In this document: positions 6,606-14,391 of the stretch, one piece after another
How positions within the stretch are numbered: position 1 is the stretch's first letter
Layout: each line of letters opens with the position of its first letter
Assembly: GCA_900545035.1 (NCBI GenBank)
Contig: UQXM01000017.1
Location: 1-19,770, forward strand
DNA: 19,770 nucleotides
Source: an uncultured Fusobacterium sp.
GTDB taxonomy: Bacteria; Fusobacteriota; Fusobacteriia; Fusobacteriales; Fusobacteriaceae
Direction: 5' to 3'
Notes under the pieces: generated by a model
The model's input: the letters and a program-made list of their open reading frames with translations, nothing else
What the model was told of the DNA's origin: nothing
The model's database searches: none
Translations under genes and position numbers: made by a program

Positions 6606-8237
6606 ATGAACGAAAAAATATATGATTTAATAGTAATAGGAGGAGGTCCTGCCGGTTTAACTGCAGGTATCTATGCAGGAAGAGCTATGCTTGATGTCCT
6701 TGTCCTTGAGAAAGACAAAGCAGGAGGACAGATAAATCTTACAAGTGAAGTAGTGAATTATCCCGGAATAATCGAAACAAGCGGAACGAGATTCGGAGAT
6801 GAACTGAAGAAACAAGCTCTTGCTTTTGGAGTGAATTTTGTAAAAGATGAAGTTATTTCGATGGATTTTTCCAAAGATATAAAAGTTGTTTCAGGAAAAT
6901 CGGGAGAATATAAAGCTCTTTCAGTTGTAATTGCTACAGGAGCTTCTCCGAGGAAACTTGGTTTTCCCGGAGAGCAGGAATTTACAGGAAGAGGTGTTGC
7001 ATATTGTGCCACATGCGACGGAGAATTTTTTACAGGAATGAATGTTTTTGTAATAGGAGCAGGATTTGCAGCAGCGGAAGAAGCAATATTTTTGACAAAA
7101 TATGCTGAAAAAGTAACAGTAATAGCCAGAGAACCTGAATTTACATGTGCAAAATCAATTGCAGAAAAAGTATTGAAGCATCCGAAAATAGAAGTAAAAT
7201 TTAATACAGAGCTTTTGGAAGCAAAAGGTGATGTCCAGTTAAGAAGTGCAAAATTTAAAAATAATGTTACAGGTGAAATTTTTGAATATAAAGCAGAAGA
7301 GGGACAGTCTTTTGGAATATTTGTCTTTATAGGATACGAACCTCAGAGTAAAATATTTAAGGAACATATCACTCTTGATAATTTTGGATTTATTCCTACA
7401 AATTCAGAGTTTATGACAAATGTATCGGGAGTGTTTGCAGCAGGGGATATCCGTCCAAAAAGATTGAGACAGATAGTTACAGCTGTGGCAGACGGAGCAG
7501 ATGCAGCAATGAATGTTGAAAGATATGTTCACGAAATAAGAGAAAAACTCGGAATAAAAAGAGAAGAAAAACAGGAAGAAAATATTTCCAAAGCAGTGGA
7601 AAAGAATACAGAATTTCTTGACAGCAGTTTGAAAGAACAGCTTTCAGAAATTGCAAAAAGATTTGAAAATAATATAGAATTGGCAGTGATAAAAGATTCA
7701 GCATGGGAAAAATCTTTTGAGATAGAGGCAATGGTAAAAGAGATAGCTTCTGTTTCCGATAAAATAAAATTTTCTTCTTATGAAAAAGGAGAAAATATCG
7801 AATTGGAACAAAAAGCAAATATAGAAAGATTTCCTACGATAATTATTCTTGATAAAAACGGAGATTTTTCAGGAATAAAATATTCAACACTTCCAAGTGG
7901 GCATGAATTAAATTCCTTTATTCTTGCAATGTATAATATTGCAGGACCGGGACAAAAAATTTCCGACGAGAGTCTTAATAAAATAGCTCAGCTGAAAAAG
8001 CCTGTAAATATAAAAATAGGAGTTACTTTGAGCTGTAATAACTGCCCGGAAACTGTTCAGTCAGTACAGAGAATAGCAGCTGAAAATAAAAATATTCAAG
8101 TTGAAATAATAGATGTTCTTACTTTCAGAGATTTTAAAGATAAACATGAAATTATGAGTGTTCCTGCTATGGTGGTAAATGACAGAGGAATTTATTTCGG
8201 TCGTAAAAATATAGATGAAGTCTTAGGTATATTATAA
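6606..8237 (+). CDS. AhpF-like peroxiredoxin reductase with inverted domain order
   Basis: A 543-aa flavoprotein that should carry electrons from NAD(P)H to AhpC. Residues 1 to about 312 form a thioredoxin-reductase module: the FAD motif GGGPAG (12-17), redox pair C134-A-T-C137, second nucleotide-binding loop GAGFAAAEEA (151-160), and AAGDIRPKRLRQIVTAVADG near 278-297. The TrxB HRRxxxR motif for NADPH is not seen, so NADH is plausible. After a Glu/Lys-rich linker (313-335), residues 336-543 match the whole tandem-thioredoxin-fold N-terminal domain of classical AhpF, including SGHELNSFILA and the redox pair C477-N-N-C480, with a cis-proline candidate P520. In E. coli AhpF this domain comes first; here it comes last. 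Its ATG follows AAAGGAG, 29 bases after ahpC, with which it is co-transcribed. Function is well supported; annotation pipelines may call it simply thioredoxin reductase. Confidence 0.92.
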   Translation: MNEKIYDLIVIGGGPAGLTAGIYAGRAMLDVLVLEKDKAGGQINLTSEVVNYPGIIETSGTRFGDELKKQALAFGVNFVKDEVISMDFSKDIKVVSGKSGEYKALSVVIATGASPRKLGFPGEQEFTGRGVAYCATCDGEFFTGMNVFVIGAGFAAAEEAIFLTKYAEKVTVIAREPEFTCAKSIAEKVLKHPKIEVKFNTELLEAKGDVQLRSAKFKNNVTGEIFEYKAEEGQSFGIFVFIGYEPQSKIFKEHITLDNFGFIPTNSEFMTNVSGVFAAGDIRPKRLRQIVTAVADGADAAMNVERYVHEIREKLGIKREEKQEENISKAVEKNTEFLDSSLKEQLSEIAKRFENNIELAVIKDSAWEKSFEIEAMVKEIASVSDKIKFSSYEKGENIELEQKANIERFPTIIILDKNGDFSGIKYSTLPSGHELNSFILAMYNIAGPGQKISDESLNKIAQLKKPVNIKIGVTLSCNNCPETVQSVQRIAAENKNIQVEIIDVLTFRDFKDKHEIMSVPAMVVNDRGIYFGRKNIDEVLGIL

Positions 8238-8245
8238 TATAAATG

Positions 8246-8280
8246 AAAAATCAGACAGTAATTTTCCGTCTGATTTTTTT
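8246..8280 (+). terminator. Rho-independent terminator of the ahpC operon
   Basis: An 11-bp perfect stem, AAAAATCAGAC (8246-8256) with GTCTGATTTTT (8268-8278), has an 11-base loop and continues into T residues, with a further run of seven T just downstream. Confidence 0.88.
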
Positions 8281-8309
8281 TGTTTTTTTATAAATATTAG
8301 AAATAAATA

Positions 8310-8340
8310 AAAAAACCGATATTCAAAACATCGGTTTTTT
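8310..8340 (-). terminator. Terminator of the rplU-prp-rpmA operon (symmetric)
   Basis: A perfect 11-bp stem, AAAAAACCGAT (8310-8320) with ATCGGTTTTTT (8330-8340), has a 9-base loop. On the minus strand it follows the rpmA stop and leads into a T-rich tract. The stem is symmetric, so it can also back up the ahpC operon terminator. The two terminators insulate these convergent operons. Confidence 0.85.
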
Positions 8341-8358
8341 AAATACATTATTTTTTAA

Positions 8359-8643
8359 TTATTTTTCTGCATATACAGAAACTTGTTTTTTGTCTTTTCC
8401 TAATCTTTCGAATTTTACATATCCGTCAATTAGAGCAAATAATGTGTGATCTTTTCCTTCTCCCATGTTTACACCAGCATGGAATTTGTTACCTCTTTGT
8501 CTGATGATGATGTTTCCGGCTTTAACAGCTTCTCCATCATATTTTTTAACTCCTAGGTATTTAGGATTAGAATCTCTTCCGTTTTTAACAGAACCTTGTC
8601 CTTTTTTGTGGGCAAATAATTGTATATTTAATGTAAATAACAT
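8359..8643 (-). CDS. rpmA: 50S ribosomal protein L27 with cleavable N-terminal extension
   Basis: A component of the large ribosomal subunit whose N-terminus reaches the peptidyl-transferase centre. The 94-aa precursor begins MLFTLNIQLF then AHKKGQGSVKNGRDS. The first ten residues are the extension known from Firmicutes and Fusobacteria. It is removed by the Prp protease after the phenylalanine, here between F10 and A11, exposing the Ala-His-Lys-Lys N-terminus. The rest, including RQRGNKFHAG and GKDHTLFALIDG, is standard L27. Its ATG directly abuts the stop codon of prp, and its ribosome-binding site AAGGAGG is inside the last prp codons. It is the last gene of the rplU-prp-rpmA operon. Confidence 0.97.
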   Translation of the reverse strand: MLFTLNIQLFAHKKGQGSVKNGRDSNPKYLGVKKYDGEAVKAGNIIIRQRGNKFHAGVNMGEGKDHTLFALIDGYVKFERLGKDKKQVSVYAEK

Positions 8644-8979
8644 TTAAATTTCCTCCTTCTCTACAAGCTTTATATTTTTAGGATAATCTTTTGATAATTG
8701 TCTTACAATTATCATCATGCTTTCCAAAAGAGCGTGCACTTCTCTTTCTTTACCTTTCAAATCCATATCTGCCAAATCAACAGACAGTAATCCGTCAGAT
8801 GATATTTCGAATCTTGGATAGATATCTAAAACATCTTGAAATCCCCCTAAAGGAAATTGTAATGCTGTAGAAAGTGCTGCACACACAATATCTGAACCAT
8901 ATTCGTCATATTCTGCATGTCCGACAGCTTTATAACTGATAATTCTGCCGTTTTTTCTTAAAACTTCAACCTTTGTCAT
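8644..8979 (-). CDS. prp: Ribosomal-processing cysteine protease Prp
   Basis: A cysteine protease that removes the N-terminal extension of L27, a step essential for ribosome function in bacteria with the extended form. The 111-aa protein has the Prp signature with the catalytic pair H21 (VGHAEYDEYG) and C33 (SDIVCAALST), spaced as in the S. aureus enzyme. It lies between rplU and rpmA, as is usual. The ATG is four bases after the rplU stop. No Shine-Dalgarno sequence precedes it, so translation probably depends on coupling to rplU. That would keep protease levels below those of its ribosomal neighbours, which is inference. It was long annotated as a YsxB-type hypothetical protein. Confidence 0.93.
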   Translation of the reverse strand: MTKVEVLRKNGRIISYKAVGHAEYDEYGSDIVCAALSTALQFPLGGFQDVLDIYPRFEISSDGLLSVDLADMDLKGKEREVHALLESMMIIVRQLSKDYPKNIKLVEKEEI

Positions 8980-8983
8980 TTAA

Positions 8984-9295
8984 TTATGCATTGATTGCTG
9001 TAACTTTGATCTCAGTGAAAAGTTGTCTGTGACCTTTTTTTCTGTGATTTCCAGTTTTTGGCTTGTATTTGAAGTTAACAACTTTAGCCCCTTTACCTTG
9101 GCTTAATACCTCTACAACAACTTTAGCTCCTTCAACTACTGGAGTTCCAACTTTTACATCTTCTCCATTAGCAACTAAAAGAACATCAGTTAATTCTACA
9201 GATTCATTAACTTCAGCATTAAGCTTTTCAACTCTTAAAATATCACCTTCTGTAACTTTGTACTGTTTACCACCAGTTTTTATAACTGCGTACAT
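8984..9295 (-). CDS. rplU: 50S ribosomal protein L21
   Basis: A large-subunit protein binding 23S rRNA. The 103-aa product begins MYAVIKTGGKQYKVTEGD and ends with the standard KKGHRQLFTEIKVTAINA, including KYKPKTGNHRKKGHRQ that binds rRNA. The frame stays open upstream to 9352, but the start at 9295 is chosen. It gives the normal L21 N-terminus and follows TTTGGAGGTG at the proper distance, and the upstream stretch is the structured leader of the mRNA. It is the first gene of an operon with prp and rpmA. Confidence 0.97.
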   Translation of the reverse strand: MYAVIKTGGKQYKVTEGDILRVEKLNAEVNESVELTDVLLVANGEDVKVGTPVVEGAKVVVEVLSQGKGAKVVNFKYKPKTGNHRKKGHRQLFTEIKVTAINA

Positions 9296-9322
9296 TCTAA
9301 CACCTCCAAAAGTCTTAATCGC

Positions 9323-9351
9323 TGATGATAGGTTGCTGATGACCTTCATCA
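9323..9351 (-). promoter_or_regulatory. Structured leader hairpin of the L21 operon
   Basis: In the mRNA, TGATGAAGGT (9351-9342) pairs with ACCTATCATCA (9333-9323): 6 bp, a one-base bulge and 4 bp, with loop CATCAGCA. An alternative small hairpin, GATGA-AGG-TCATC, uses the same bases. The hairpin lies about 10 bases after the predicted transcription start and about 27 before the rplU start. L21 leader elements are known upstream of rplU in Firmicutes and are thought to be autoregulatory. Membership in that Rfam family is not tested here. Confidence 0.55.
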
Positions 9352-9366
9352 TGCGTAATCTAAAGT

Positions 9367-9395
9367 ATAATACTACATTTTCTTTTATAAGTCAA
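9367..9395 (-). promoter_or_regulatory. Promoter of the rplU-prp-rpmA operon
   Basis: On the minus strand, TTGACT (9395-9390) and TATTAT (9372-9367) are 17 bases apart. Transcription would start near 9360, giving a leader of about 65 bases that contains the hairpin at 9323-9351. Confidence 0.78.
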
Positions 9396-9456
9396 GGGAT
9401 TTTATTTAAAATTATTAAAAAAATTAAAAAAAATTTGAAAAGAGAAAATAAAAATA

Positions 9457-9485
9457 TTGATTTTTAAATTAGATAAGGTTATAAT
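9457..9485 (+). promoter_or_regulatory. Promoter of the tcdA-flavodoxin-permease operon
   Basis: TTGATT (9457-9462), 17 bases, then a perfect TATAAT (9480-9485), about 40 bases before the tcdA ATG. It diverges from the rplU promoter. No operator is evident between them. Confidence 0.65.
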
Positions 9486-9525
9486 TTCTTTATTGAATTA
9501 GTAAAAAATATAAACAGGAGTATTT

Positions 9526-10248
9526 ATGATTTTTCAGAGAGAGGAACTTTTAATTGGAAAAGATAATCTTAACAAGCTTAAAAATTCTCATGTGATTGTT
9601 TTTGGTTTGGGAGGTGTCGGAGGTTTTACTGTAGAAGCTCTTGTTCGCGGAGGAGTAGGAGAGCTTACCGTTGTAGATTATGATACTGTAGATATAACAA
9701 ATCTGAACAGACAGATAGCAGCACTGCAGAATACTGTGGGACGGGATAAAACAGAAGTAATAAAAGAAAGAGCTTTATTAATAAATCCTAATATAAAAAT
9801 TCATGCTGTAAAAGAAAAATACAGCAGTGAAACAAGAGATTTATTTTTTAAAAATAAAACTTATGATTATATAGTTGATGCTGTTGATTTGGTATCGGCA
9901 AAACTGGATATAGCGGAAACAGCAGTGAAAAAAAACATTCCTATAATTTCGTCAATGGGAACAGGAAATAAGATAAATCCAACAATGTTGGAAGTTGCTG
10001 ATATAAATAAGACGTCTGTCTGCCCTTTGGCAAAAGTTATGAGAAAGGAATTAAAAGCAAGGGGAATAAAAAAACTGAAAGTAGTTTATTCGAGAGAACT
10101 TCCCATGAAACCTGCAAACGATACAAACAGCAGAGAAAAATCAAAAAATATAGGAAGTATATCTTTCGTTCCTTCTGCAGCAGGACTTATTATAGCCGGA
10201 GAAGTGATAAAAGATATATGCGGTTTAGAAAACAGAGGAGGAAATTAA
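9526..10248 (+). CDS. tcdA: tRNA threonylcarbamoyladenosine dehydratase (TcdA/CsdL-like, E1 superfamily)
   Basis: Catalyses ATP-dependent cyclisation of t6A at position 37 of ANN-decoding tRNAs to ct6A. The 240-aa protein is an E1/ThiF-type adenylating enzyme. Its N-terminus FQREELLIGKDNLNKL is followed by the nucleotide loop GLGGVG (27-32), D51-x-D53, and NLNRQ with R62. The later segment MGTGNKINPTMLEVADINKT (144-163) and SVCPLAKVMRKELKARGI distinguish TcdA from MoeB or ThiF. Length is close to family members (about 250-270 aa), and no C-terminal rhodanese or zinc domain is seen. It follows AGGAG and heads an operon with a flavodoxin, whose site AGGAGG lies inside the last tcdA codons. Confidence 0.9.
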   Translation: MIFQREELLIGKDNLNKLKNSHVIVFGLGGVGGFTVEALVRGGVGELTVVDYDTVDITNLNRQIAALQNTVGRDKTEVIKERALLINPNIKIHAVKEKYSSETRDLFFKNKTYDYIVDAVDLVSAKLDIAETAVKKNIPIISSMGTGNKINPTMLEVADINKTSVCPLAKVMRKELKARGIKKLKVVYSRELPMKPANDTNSREKSKNIGSISFVPSAAGLIIAGEVIKDICGLENRGGN

Positions 10249-10250
10249 TT

Positions 10251-10757
10251 ATGGAAAAAATCGGAGTATTTTATGCAACAACAGGAGGAAAAACAGCAGC
10301 AATAGCTGACGAAATTGATTTTAATCTGAGAAAAGATGAGCATGATATTATAAATGTGGGTGAAGAGGGAATAAACAGAATGGCTGATTATAAAAATCTT
10401 ATTCTTATAACTCCTACTTATGGTGTGGGAGAAGTACAGGAAGATTGGGGAAGAGTTTTGCCTGAAATGGAAAAAATGAATTTGGCAGGAAAAAGAATAG
10501 CTGTTGCAGGACTTGGAAATCAGTTTGCTTTTGGAGAATCTTTTGTGGGAGGAATGAGAGGCCTTTATGATGCAGCTGTTAAAGCCGGAGCAGAAGTGAT
10601 AGGTTTCACTTCAACAGAAGGGTATAAATATGAAGAAAGTGAAGCAGTAATAGACAATCATTTTGTCGGACTTGCACTTGATGAAAACAACCAGGATGAT
10701 GAAACACCTGAAAGAGTAATGGAATGGGTAGCAGAGCTTAAAAAAGAATTTTATTAA
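10251..10757 (+). CDS. Flavodoxin (long-chain type)
   Basis: A 168-aa FMN-binding electron carrier of the cytoplasm. It shows IGVFYATTGGKTAAIADEI (FMN-phosphate loop, residues 4-22), the isoalloxazine-flanking loop TPTYGVGEVQEDW with Y57 and W66, and GLGNQFAFGESFVGGM (87-102), as in FldA-type flavodoxins. The length agrees with the long-chain class. The phosphate loop reads TTGGKTA rather than the commoner TTGNTE. The start at 10251 follows AGGAGG, and a longer reading that begins inside tcdA is rejected. It probably serves low-potential redox reactions in anaerobic metabolism; the partner enzyme cannot be told from this context. Confidence 0.93.
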   Translation: MEKIGVFYATTGGKTAAIADEIDFNLRKDEHDIINVGEEGINRMADYKNLILITPTYGVGEVQEDWGRVLPEMEKMNLAGKRIAVAGLGNQFAFGESFVGGMRGLYDAAVKAGAEVIGFTSTEGYKYEESEAVIDNHFVGLALDENNQDDETPERVMEWVAELKKEFY

Positions 10758-10778
10758 TATATTTGGGAGTAATAAAAT

Positions 10779-12104
10779 ATGCAGAAAAAAGAATATAGTT
10801 TATTTACGGCTGTTGCAATGATTGTCGGAATTGTAATAGGTTCGGGGATATTTTTTAAAAGCGACAATATTTTGGTATATACAAACGGAAGCATAAAGGA
10901 CGGAATAATTTTATTCTCTCTGGCTGCTGTGGGAATAATATTCGGAAGTCTTGCTATAGGAGTTTTGGCTTCCAAGACTACAAAGGCAGGAGGAGTAATT
11001 ACTTATGCCGATGAATATTCAGGAAGAAGGACAGCGTGTGCTTTTGGATGGTTTCAGGTATTTATTTATTATCCGGCAGTAACTGTTGTGGTTTCTTGGG
11101 TAGCAGGTGTATACGGAGCTATGCTTTTTGGTATAAAAGCAGATTCCCATACAATAGCTTTTATAGGAACGGGAGCAATCTTATTATGTTTTTTGATGAA
11201 TATTTTTTCTGCTAATTTGGGAGGATATTTTCAAAATTGTTCAACTGTGATAAAAATGATACCTCTTATAATAATAGCAGGGGCAGGATTTATTTACGGT
11301 GATCCGTATGTGGCAATGCCGATACAGCAGGGAATGGAAACAGCAGGAGGAAATTCTGTCAGCTGGCTTGCAGCACTTGGACCAATAGCATTTTCTTATG
11401 ACGGGTGGGTTGTATCTACATCAATAGCTCATGAAATAAAAAATTCCAAAAGAAATCTGCCTATAGCTCTTATAGTAGGTCCGATATTTGTTCTGGCAGC
11501 ATATATATTTTATTTTGCAGGTATAAGCAGACTGATAGGTCCTGCAAATATTATGGAAATGGGAGATGCTCATGTAAATGCAGCTGCGCTGAAACTTTTT
11601 GGGGAAAGCGGGGCAAAAATTATTCTTATATTTGTGATAATTTCTGTTCTCGGAACTTTAAACGGATTTATTTTAGGGTTTATAAGACTGCCTTATTCTT
11701 TGGCACTGAGAGGAATGTTCCCTGTATCTGAAAAAGTGAAAAAGGTAAATGAAAAAACTCATCTGCCTGAATATTCTGCAGGAATAGCTTTTGTTATAAT
11801 TTTAATTTGGGCAGCGATAAATTATATTGTTCAGAGCAAAAATCTTATTCCAAATTCTGATGTTTCGGAAATACCTATTGTGGCAAGTTATATACTGTAT
11901 ATAATTCTTTATGTATGTGTGATAAAATTATATTTCAAAGGAGAAGTTGAAGGAAAAATCAAAGGACTTGCAATTCCGAGTCTTGCAATATTTGGTTCTC
12001 TTCTTATTATAATAGGAGGACTTCAAAATCCAAGAACATTTCTTTATCTTGGAATATGTCTTGCAGTGATAATAATATCTTTGATATTCTGTAGGAAAAA
12101 ATAA
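10779..12104 (+). CDS. APC-superfamily amino-acid permease
   Basis: A 441-aa inner-membrane transporter with about 12 hydrophobic segments. TM1 contains the substrate-binding GIVIGSGIF (17-25) typical of the APC fold, and TM6 has PIAFSYDGWVV, where the helix break forms part of the amino-acid site. Overall it resembles the LAT-like/SteT subgroup, which exchange neutral amino acids such as serine and threonine. The specificity is inference. The start has a modest site (GGGAG), 21 bases after the flavodoxin stop, so it is probably the last gene of the tcdA operon, and a strong hairpin terminator follows. Amino-acid fermenting anaerobes carry many such permeases. Confidence 0.88.
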   Translation: MQKKEYSLFTAVAMIVGIVIGSGIFFKSDNILVYTNGSIKDGIILFSLAAVGIIFGSLAIGVLASKTTKAGGVITYADEYSGRRTACAFGWFQVFIYYPAVTVVVSWVAGVYGAMLFGIKADSHTIAFIGTGAILLCFLMNIFSANLGGYFQNCSTVIKMIPLIIIAGAGFIYGDPYVAMPIQQGMETAGGNSVSWLAALGPIAFSYDGWVVSTSIAHEIKNSKRNLPIALIVGPIFVLAAYIFYFAGISRLIGPANIMEMGDAHVNAAALKLFGESGAKIILIFVIISVLGTLNGFILGFIRLPYSLALRGMFPVSEKVKKVNEKTHLPEYSAGIAFVIILIWAAINYIVQSKNLIPNSDVSEIPIVASYILYIILYVCVIKLYFKGEVEGKIKGLAIPSLAIFGSLLIIIGGLQNPRTFLYLGICLAVIIISLIFCRKK

Positions 12105-12111
12105 AAAATTT

Positions 12112-12168
12112 AAAATATCTGCCTGCAATACAGTTATATATTGTAATGCGGTGCAGATATTTTGTTTT
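12112..12168 (+). terminator. Long hairpin terminator after the permease gene
   Basis: The outer stem AAAATATCTGC (12112-12122) pairs perfectly with GCAGATATTTT (12153-12163). Inside it, CTGCAATACA pairs with TGTAATGCGG with one mismatch, giving a stem of roughly 20 bp. TTTT and further T follow. It is larger than the other terminators in the window. Confidence 0.8.
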
Positions 12169-12194
12169 ATAGATACAGGCAAATTATAAAAAAA

Positions 12195-12223
12195 TAGCAA
12201 TTATGAAGAAAAAAAGTTATAAT
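12195..12223 (+). promoter_or_regulatory. Possible promoter of ligA
   Basis: A perfect TATAAT (12218-12223) stands about 35 bases before the ligA ATG. The element 17 bases upstream, TAGCAA (12195-12200), is a poor -35. A promoter is expected here because a terminator closes the previous operon. Confidence 0.45.
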
Positions 12224-12256
12224 TAAGTGGGAAAGAAATTAATCAGGAGTGAAAAT

Positions 12257-14296
12257 ATGGAGCAGAATATAGAGATTAAAATAAAAAAAATGAGAGAGGA
12301 ATTGAACAGGTATAACTATTATTATTATTCCAAAAATGAAAGTTTGGTATCTGATACAGAATATGATAAATTATTAAAAGAATTGGAGGAATTGGAAAGA
12401 GAATATCCGGAATTTTCGGCAGAAAATTCTCCAAGTCGTAATGTAGGGTCGAGCCTTAAAGATACGAAGTTTGAAAAAATTACTCACAAAGTACCTATGT
12501 TAAGTCTTTCAAACAGCTATAATATAGGAGATATTGAAGATTTTATAAAAAGAGCGGAAAAAATAATCAGCAAGGAAAGCAGTGCAGAAAATAAAATAGA
12601 TTATGTTTTGGAAGTAAAACTTGACGGACTTTCAATAAGCGTTACATATGAAAAAGGTAAACTTGTTCAGGCTGTAACAAGAGGGGACGGAGTAATAGGA
12701 GAAGATGTTACAGAAAATGTAATGCAGATAGATTCTGTACCAAAATTTTTAAAAGAAAATATTGATATAGAAGTAAGAGGGGAAATTGTTCTTCCTATAA
12801 GCAGATTTGAAGAACTTAATAGAAAAAGAATGGAAGAGGGAGAGGAAATATTTGCCAATCCGAGAAATGCAGCCAGCGGAACTTTAAGACAAATAGATCC
12901 TGAAATAGTAAAGCAAAGAGGGCTTGACTGTTATTTTTATTTTATAGTGGACAGCGGAAAATATAATCTTGCCACTCATAAAGAAGCTCTTGAGTATATA
13001 GAAAAATTAGGTCTTAAAACAACAAAAATAGGAGAGGTCATAAGCACAACAGAGGAGCTTGACAAAAGAATAGAATTTTGGAGAGAAGAAAGAGAAAAAC
13101 TGGATTATGAAACAGACGGACTTGTAATTAAGGTAAATGAAATTTCTCTTTGGAATATTTTGGGAAGCACAACAAAAAGTCCAAGATGGGCGATTGCATA
13201 TAAATTTCCTGCGAAACAGGTGTCCACAAAACTGTTTGATATTACATGGCAGGTAGGAAGAACAGGAAAAGTTACTCCTGTTGCAGAACTTGAAGAAGTG
13301 GAAGTATCAGGAAGCAGAGTAAAAAGAGCAAGTCTTCATAATTTTGATGAGATAGAGAGAAAAGATATCAGAATAGGAGACAGGGTAATAATAGAAAAAG
13401 CTGCGGAAATTATTCCTCAGGTTGTAAAATCTATAAAAGAAGTGAGAACAGGTGAAGAAAAAATAGTTGTTCCTCCTGAAAAATGTCCGATTTGTGATAC
13501 TGTTCTTGAAAAAGAAGAGGGACTTGTGGATTTAAAATGTCCGAACAAACATTGTCCTGCAAAAATTCAGGGAAGAATAGAATATTTTGTTTCAAGAGAT
13601 GCGATGAATATTGTAGGTCTTGGAGAAAAAATCATTGAAAGATTTTTAGATTTAGGATTTATAAAGGATATTACAGATATATATAATCTTCAAAATTTCA
13701 GGCAGGATATAGCAGGTCTTGAAAAAATGGGAGAAAAAAGTGTGGAAAATCTTTTAAATTCCATTGAAGAAAGCAAAAAAAGAGATTATACAAAAACTCT
13801 TTATGCTTTGGGAATACCTTATGTGGGGAAATTCTTGGGAAATCTTCTGGCAGAGCAGAGCGGAAATATTAATAGACTTATGGAGATGACAGAGGAAGAA
13901 CTTCTTTCCATAGACGGAGTAGGGGAAAAAGTAGCAAGGTCTGTGTACAGTTTTTTCAGAGAACCTGTAAACAAAGAGATGATAGAAAAATTGCAAAATT
14001 ACGGTGTAAACTTTTCTTTGCTTCAGGAGTCTAAAATAGAAAAAAATATTTTTGAAGGAAAAAATTTTTTGGTAACGGGAAAACTGGAAAAATTTACAAG
14101 AAATGAAATAAAAGAAGAAATTGAAAAATTCGGCGGGAAAAATCTTTCAGCTGTAAGTAAAAATTTAGATTTTCTTATAGTGGGAAAAGATGCAGGAAGC
14201 AAACTTAAAAAAGCTCAGGATATAGGAACGATAAAAATTCTGTCTGAAGAGGAATTTTTTCAAATGACAGCCGAAAAAGAAACAAAAAATAACTAA
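12257..14296 (+). CDS. ligA: NAD-dependent DNA ligase
   Basis: Seals nicks during replication and repair, using NAD+ to adenylate its lysine. The 679-aa protein has the full LigA layout. Domain Ia comes first (about 1-60; YNYYYYSKNESLVSDTEYDKL). The adenylation domain has the catalytic K121 in VLEVKLDGLS, followed by an OB fold. The zinc finger uses C410, C413, C428 and C433, followed by helix-hairpin-helix repeats (about 450-585). A BRCT domain (about 597-672) contains FEGKNFLVTGKL. No catalytic residue is missing. A GTG ten codons upstream (12227) is rejected because the ATG at 12257 has AGGAG at proper spacing and the usual LigA N-terminus. It stands alone or runs into secA; no terminator is seen between them. 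Confidence 0.97.
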   Translation: MEQNIEIKIKKMREELNRYNYYYYSKNESLVSDTEYDKLLKELEELEREYPEFSAENSPSRNVGSSLKDTKFEKITHKVPMLSLSNSYNIGDIEDFIKRAEKIISKESSAENKIDYVLEVKLDGLSISVTYEKGKLVQAVTRGDGVIGEDVTENVMQIDSVPKFLKENIDIEVRGEIVLPISRFEELNRKRMEEGEEIFANPRNAASGTLRQIDPEIVKQRGLDCYFYFIVDSGKYNLATHKEALEYIEKLGLKTTKIGEVISTTEELDKRIEFWREEREKLDYETDGLVIKVNEISLWNILGSTTKSPRWAIAYKFPAKQVSTKLFDITWQVGRTGKVTPVAELEEVEVSGSRVKRASLHNFDEIERKDIRIGDRVIIEKAAEIIPQVVKSIKEVRTGEEKIVVPPEKCPICDTVLEKEEGLVDLKCPNKHCPAKIQGRIEYFVSRDAMNIVGLGEKIIERFLDLGFIKDITDIYNLQNFRQDIAGLEKMGEKSVENLLNSIEESKKRDYTKTLYALGIPYVGKFLGNLLAEQSGNINRLMEMTEEELLSIDGVGEKVARSVYSFFREPVNKEMIEKLQNYGVNFSLLQESKIEKNIFEGKNFLVTGKLEKFTRNEIKEEIEKFGGKNLSAVSKNLDFLIVGKDAGSKLKKAQDIGTIKILSEEEFFQMTAEKETKNN

Positions 14297-14310
14297 AAGT
14301 ATGAGTTAAA

Positions 14311-14339
14311 TTGACTAAACACTGAGATTGTGATAGTAT
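14311..14339 (+). promoter_or_regulatory. Promoter of secA
   Basis: TTGACT (14311-14316), 17 bases, then TAGTAT (14334-14339), with a leader of about 45 bases ahead of the secA ATG. No terminator separates ligA from this promoter. Confidence 0.65.
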
Positions 14340-14391
14340 TTAAAATGTAAAATTGTAAAAAACAAATTTAAATTGGAGAGGAAACAAAGCA

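Noticed and set aside
7477..7818. A 113-codon open frame on the minus strand inside the AhpF-like gene
   Set aside because: It is antisense to well-conserved coding sequence; its Leu/Phe/Pro-rich product is typical of reversed A/G-rich codons, and no start signal is seen.
9063..9467. A 134-codon open frame on the plus strand opposite rplU and its leader
   Set aside because: It runs antisense to a conserved ribosomal gene, has no ribosome-binding site, and its composition mirrors the rplU codons.
12227..12256. GTG start for ligA ten codons upstream
   Set aside because: No ribosome-binding site precedes it, and the added residues GKKLIRSEN are not part of normal LigA; the ATG at 12257 has AGGAG.
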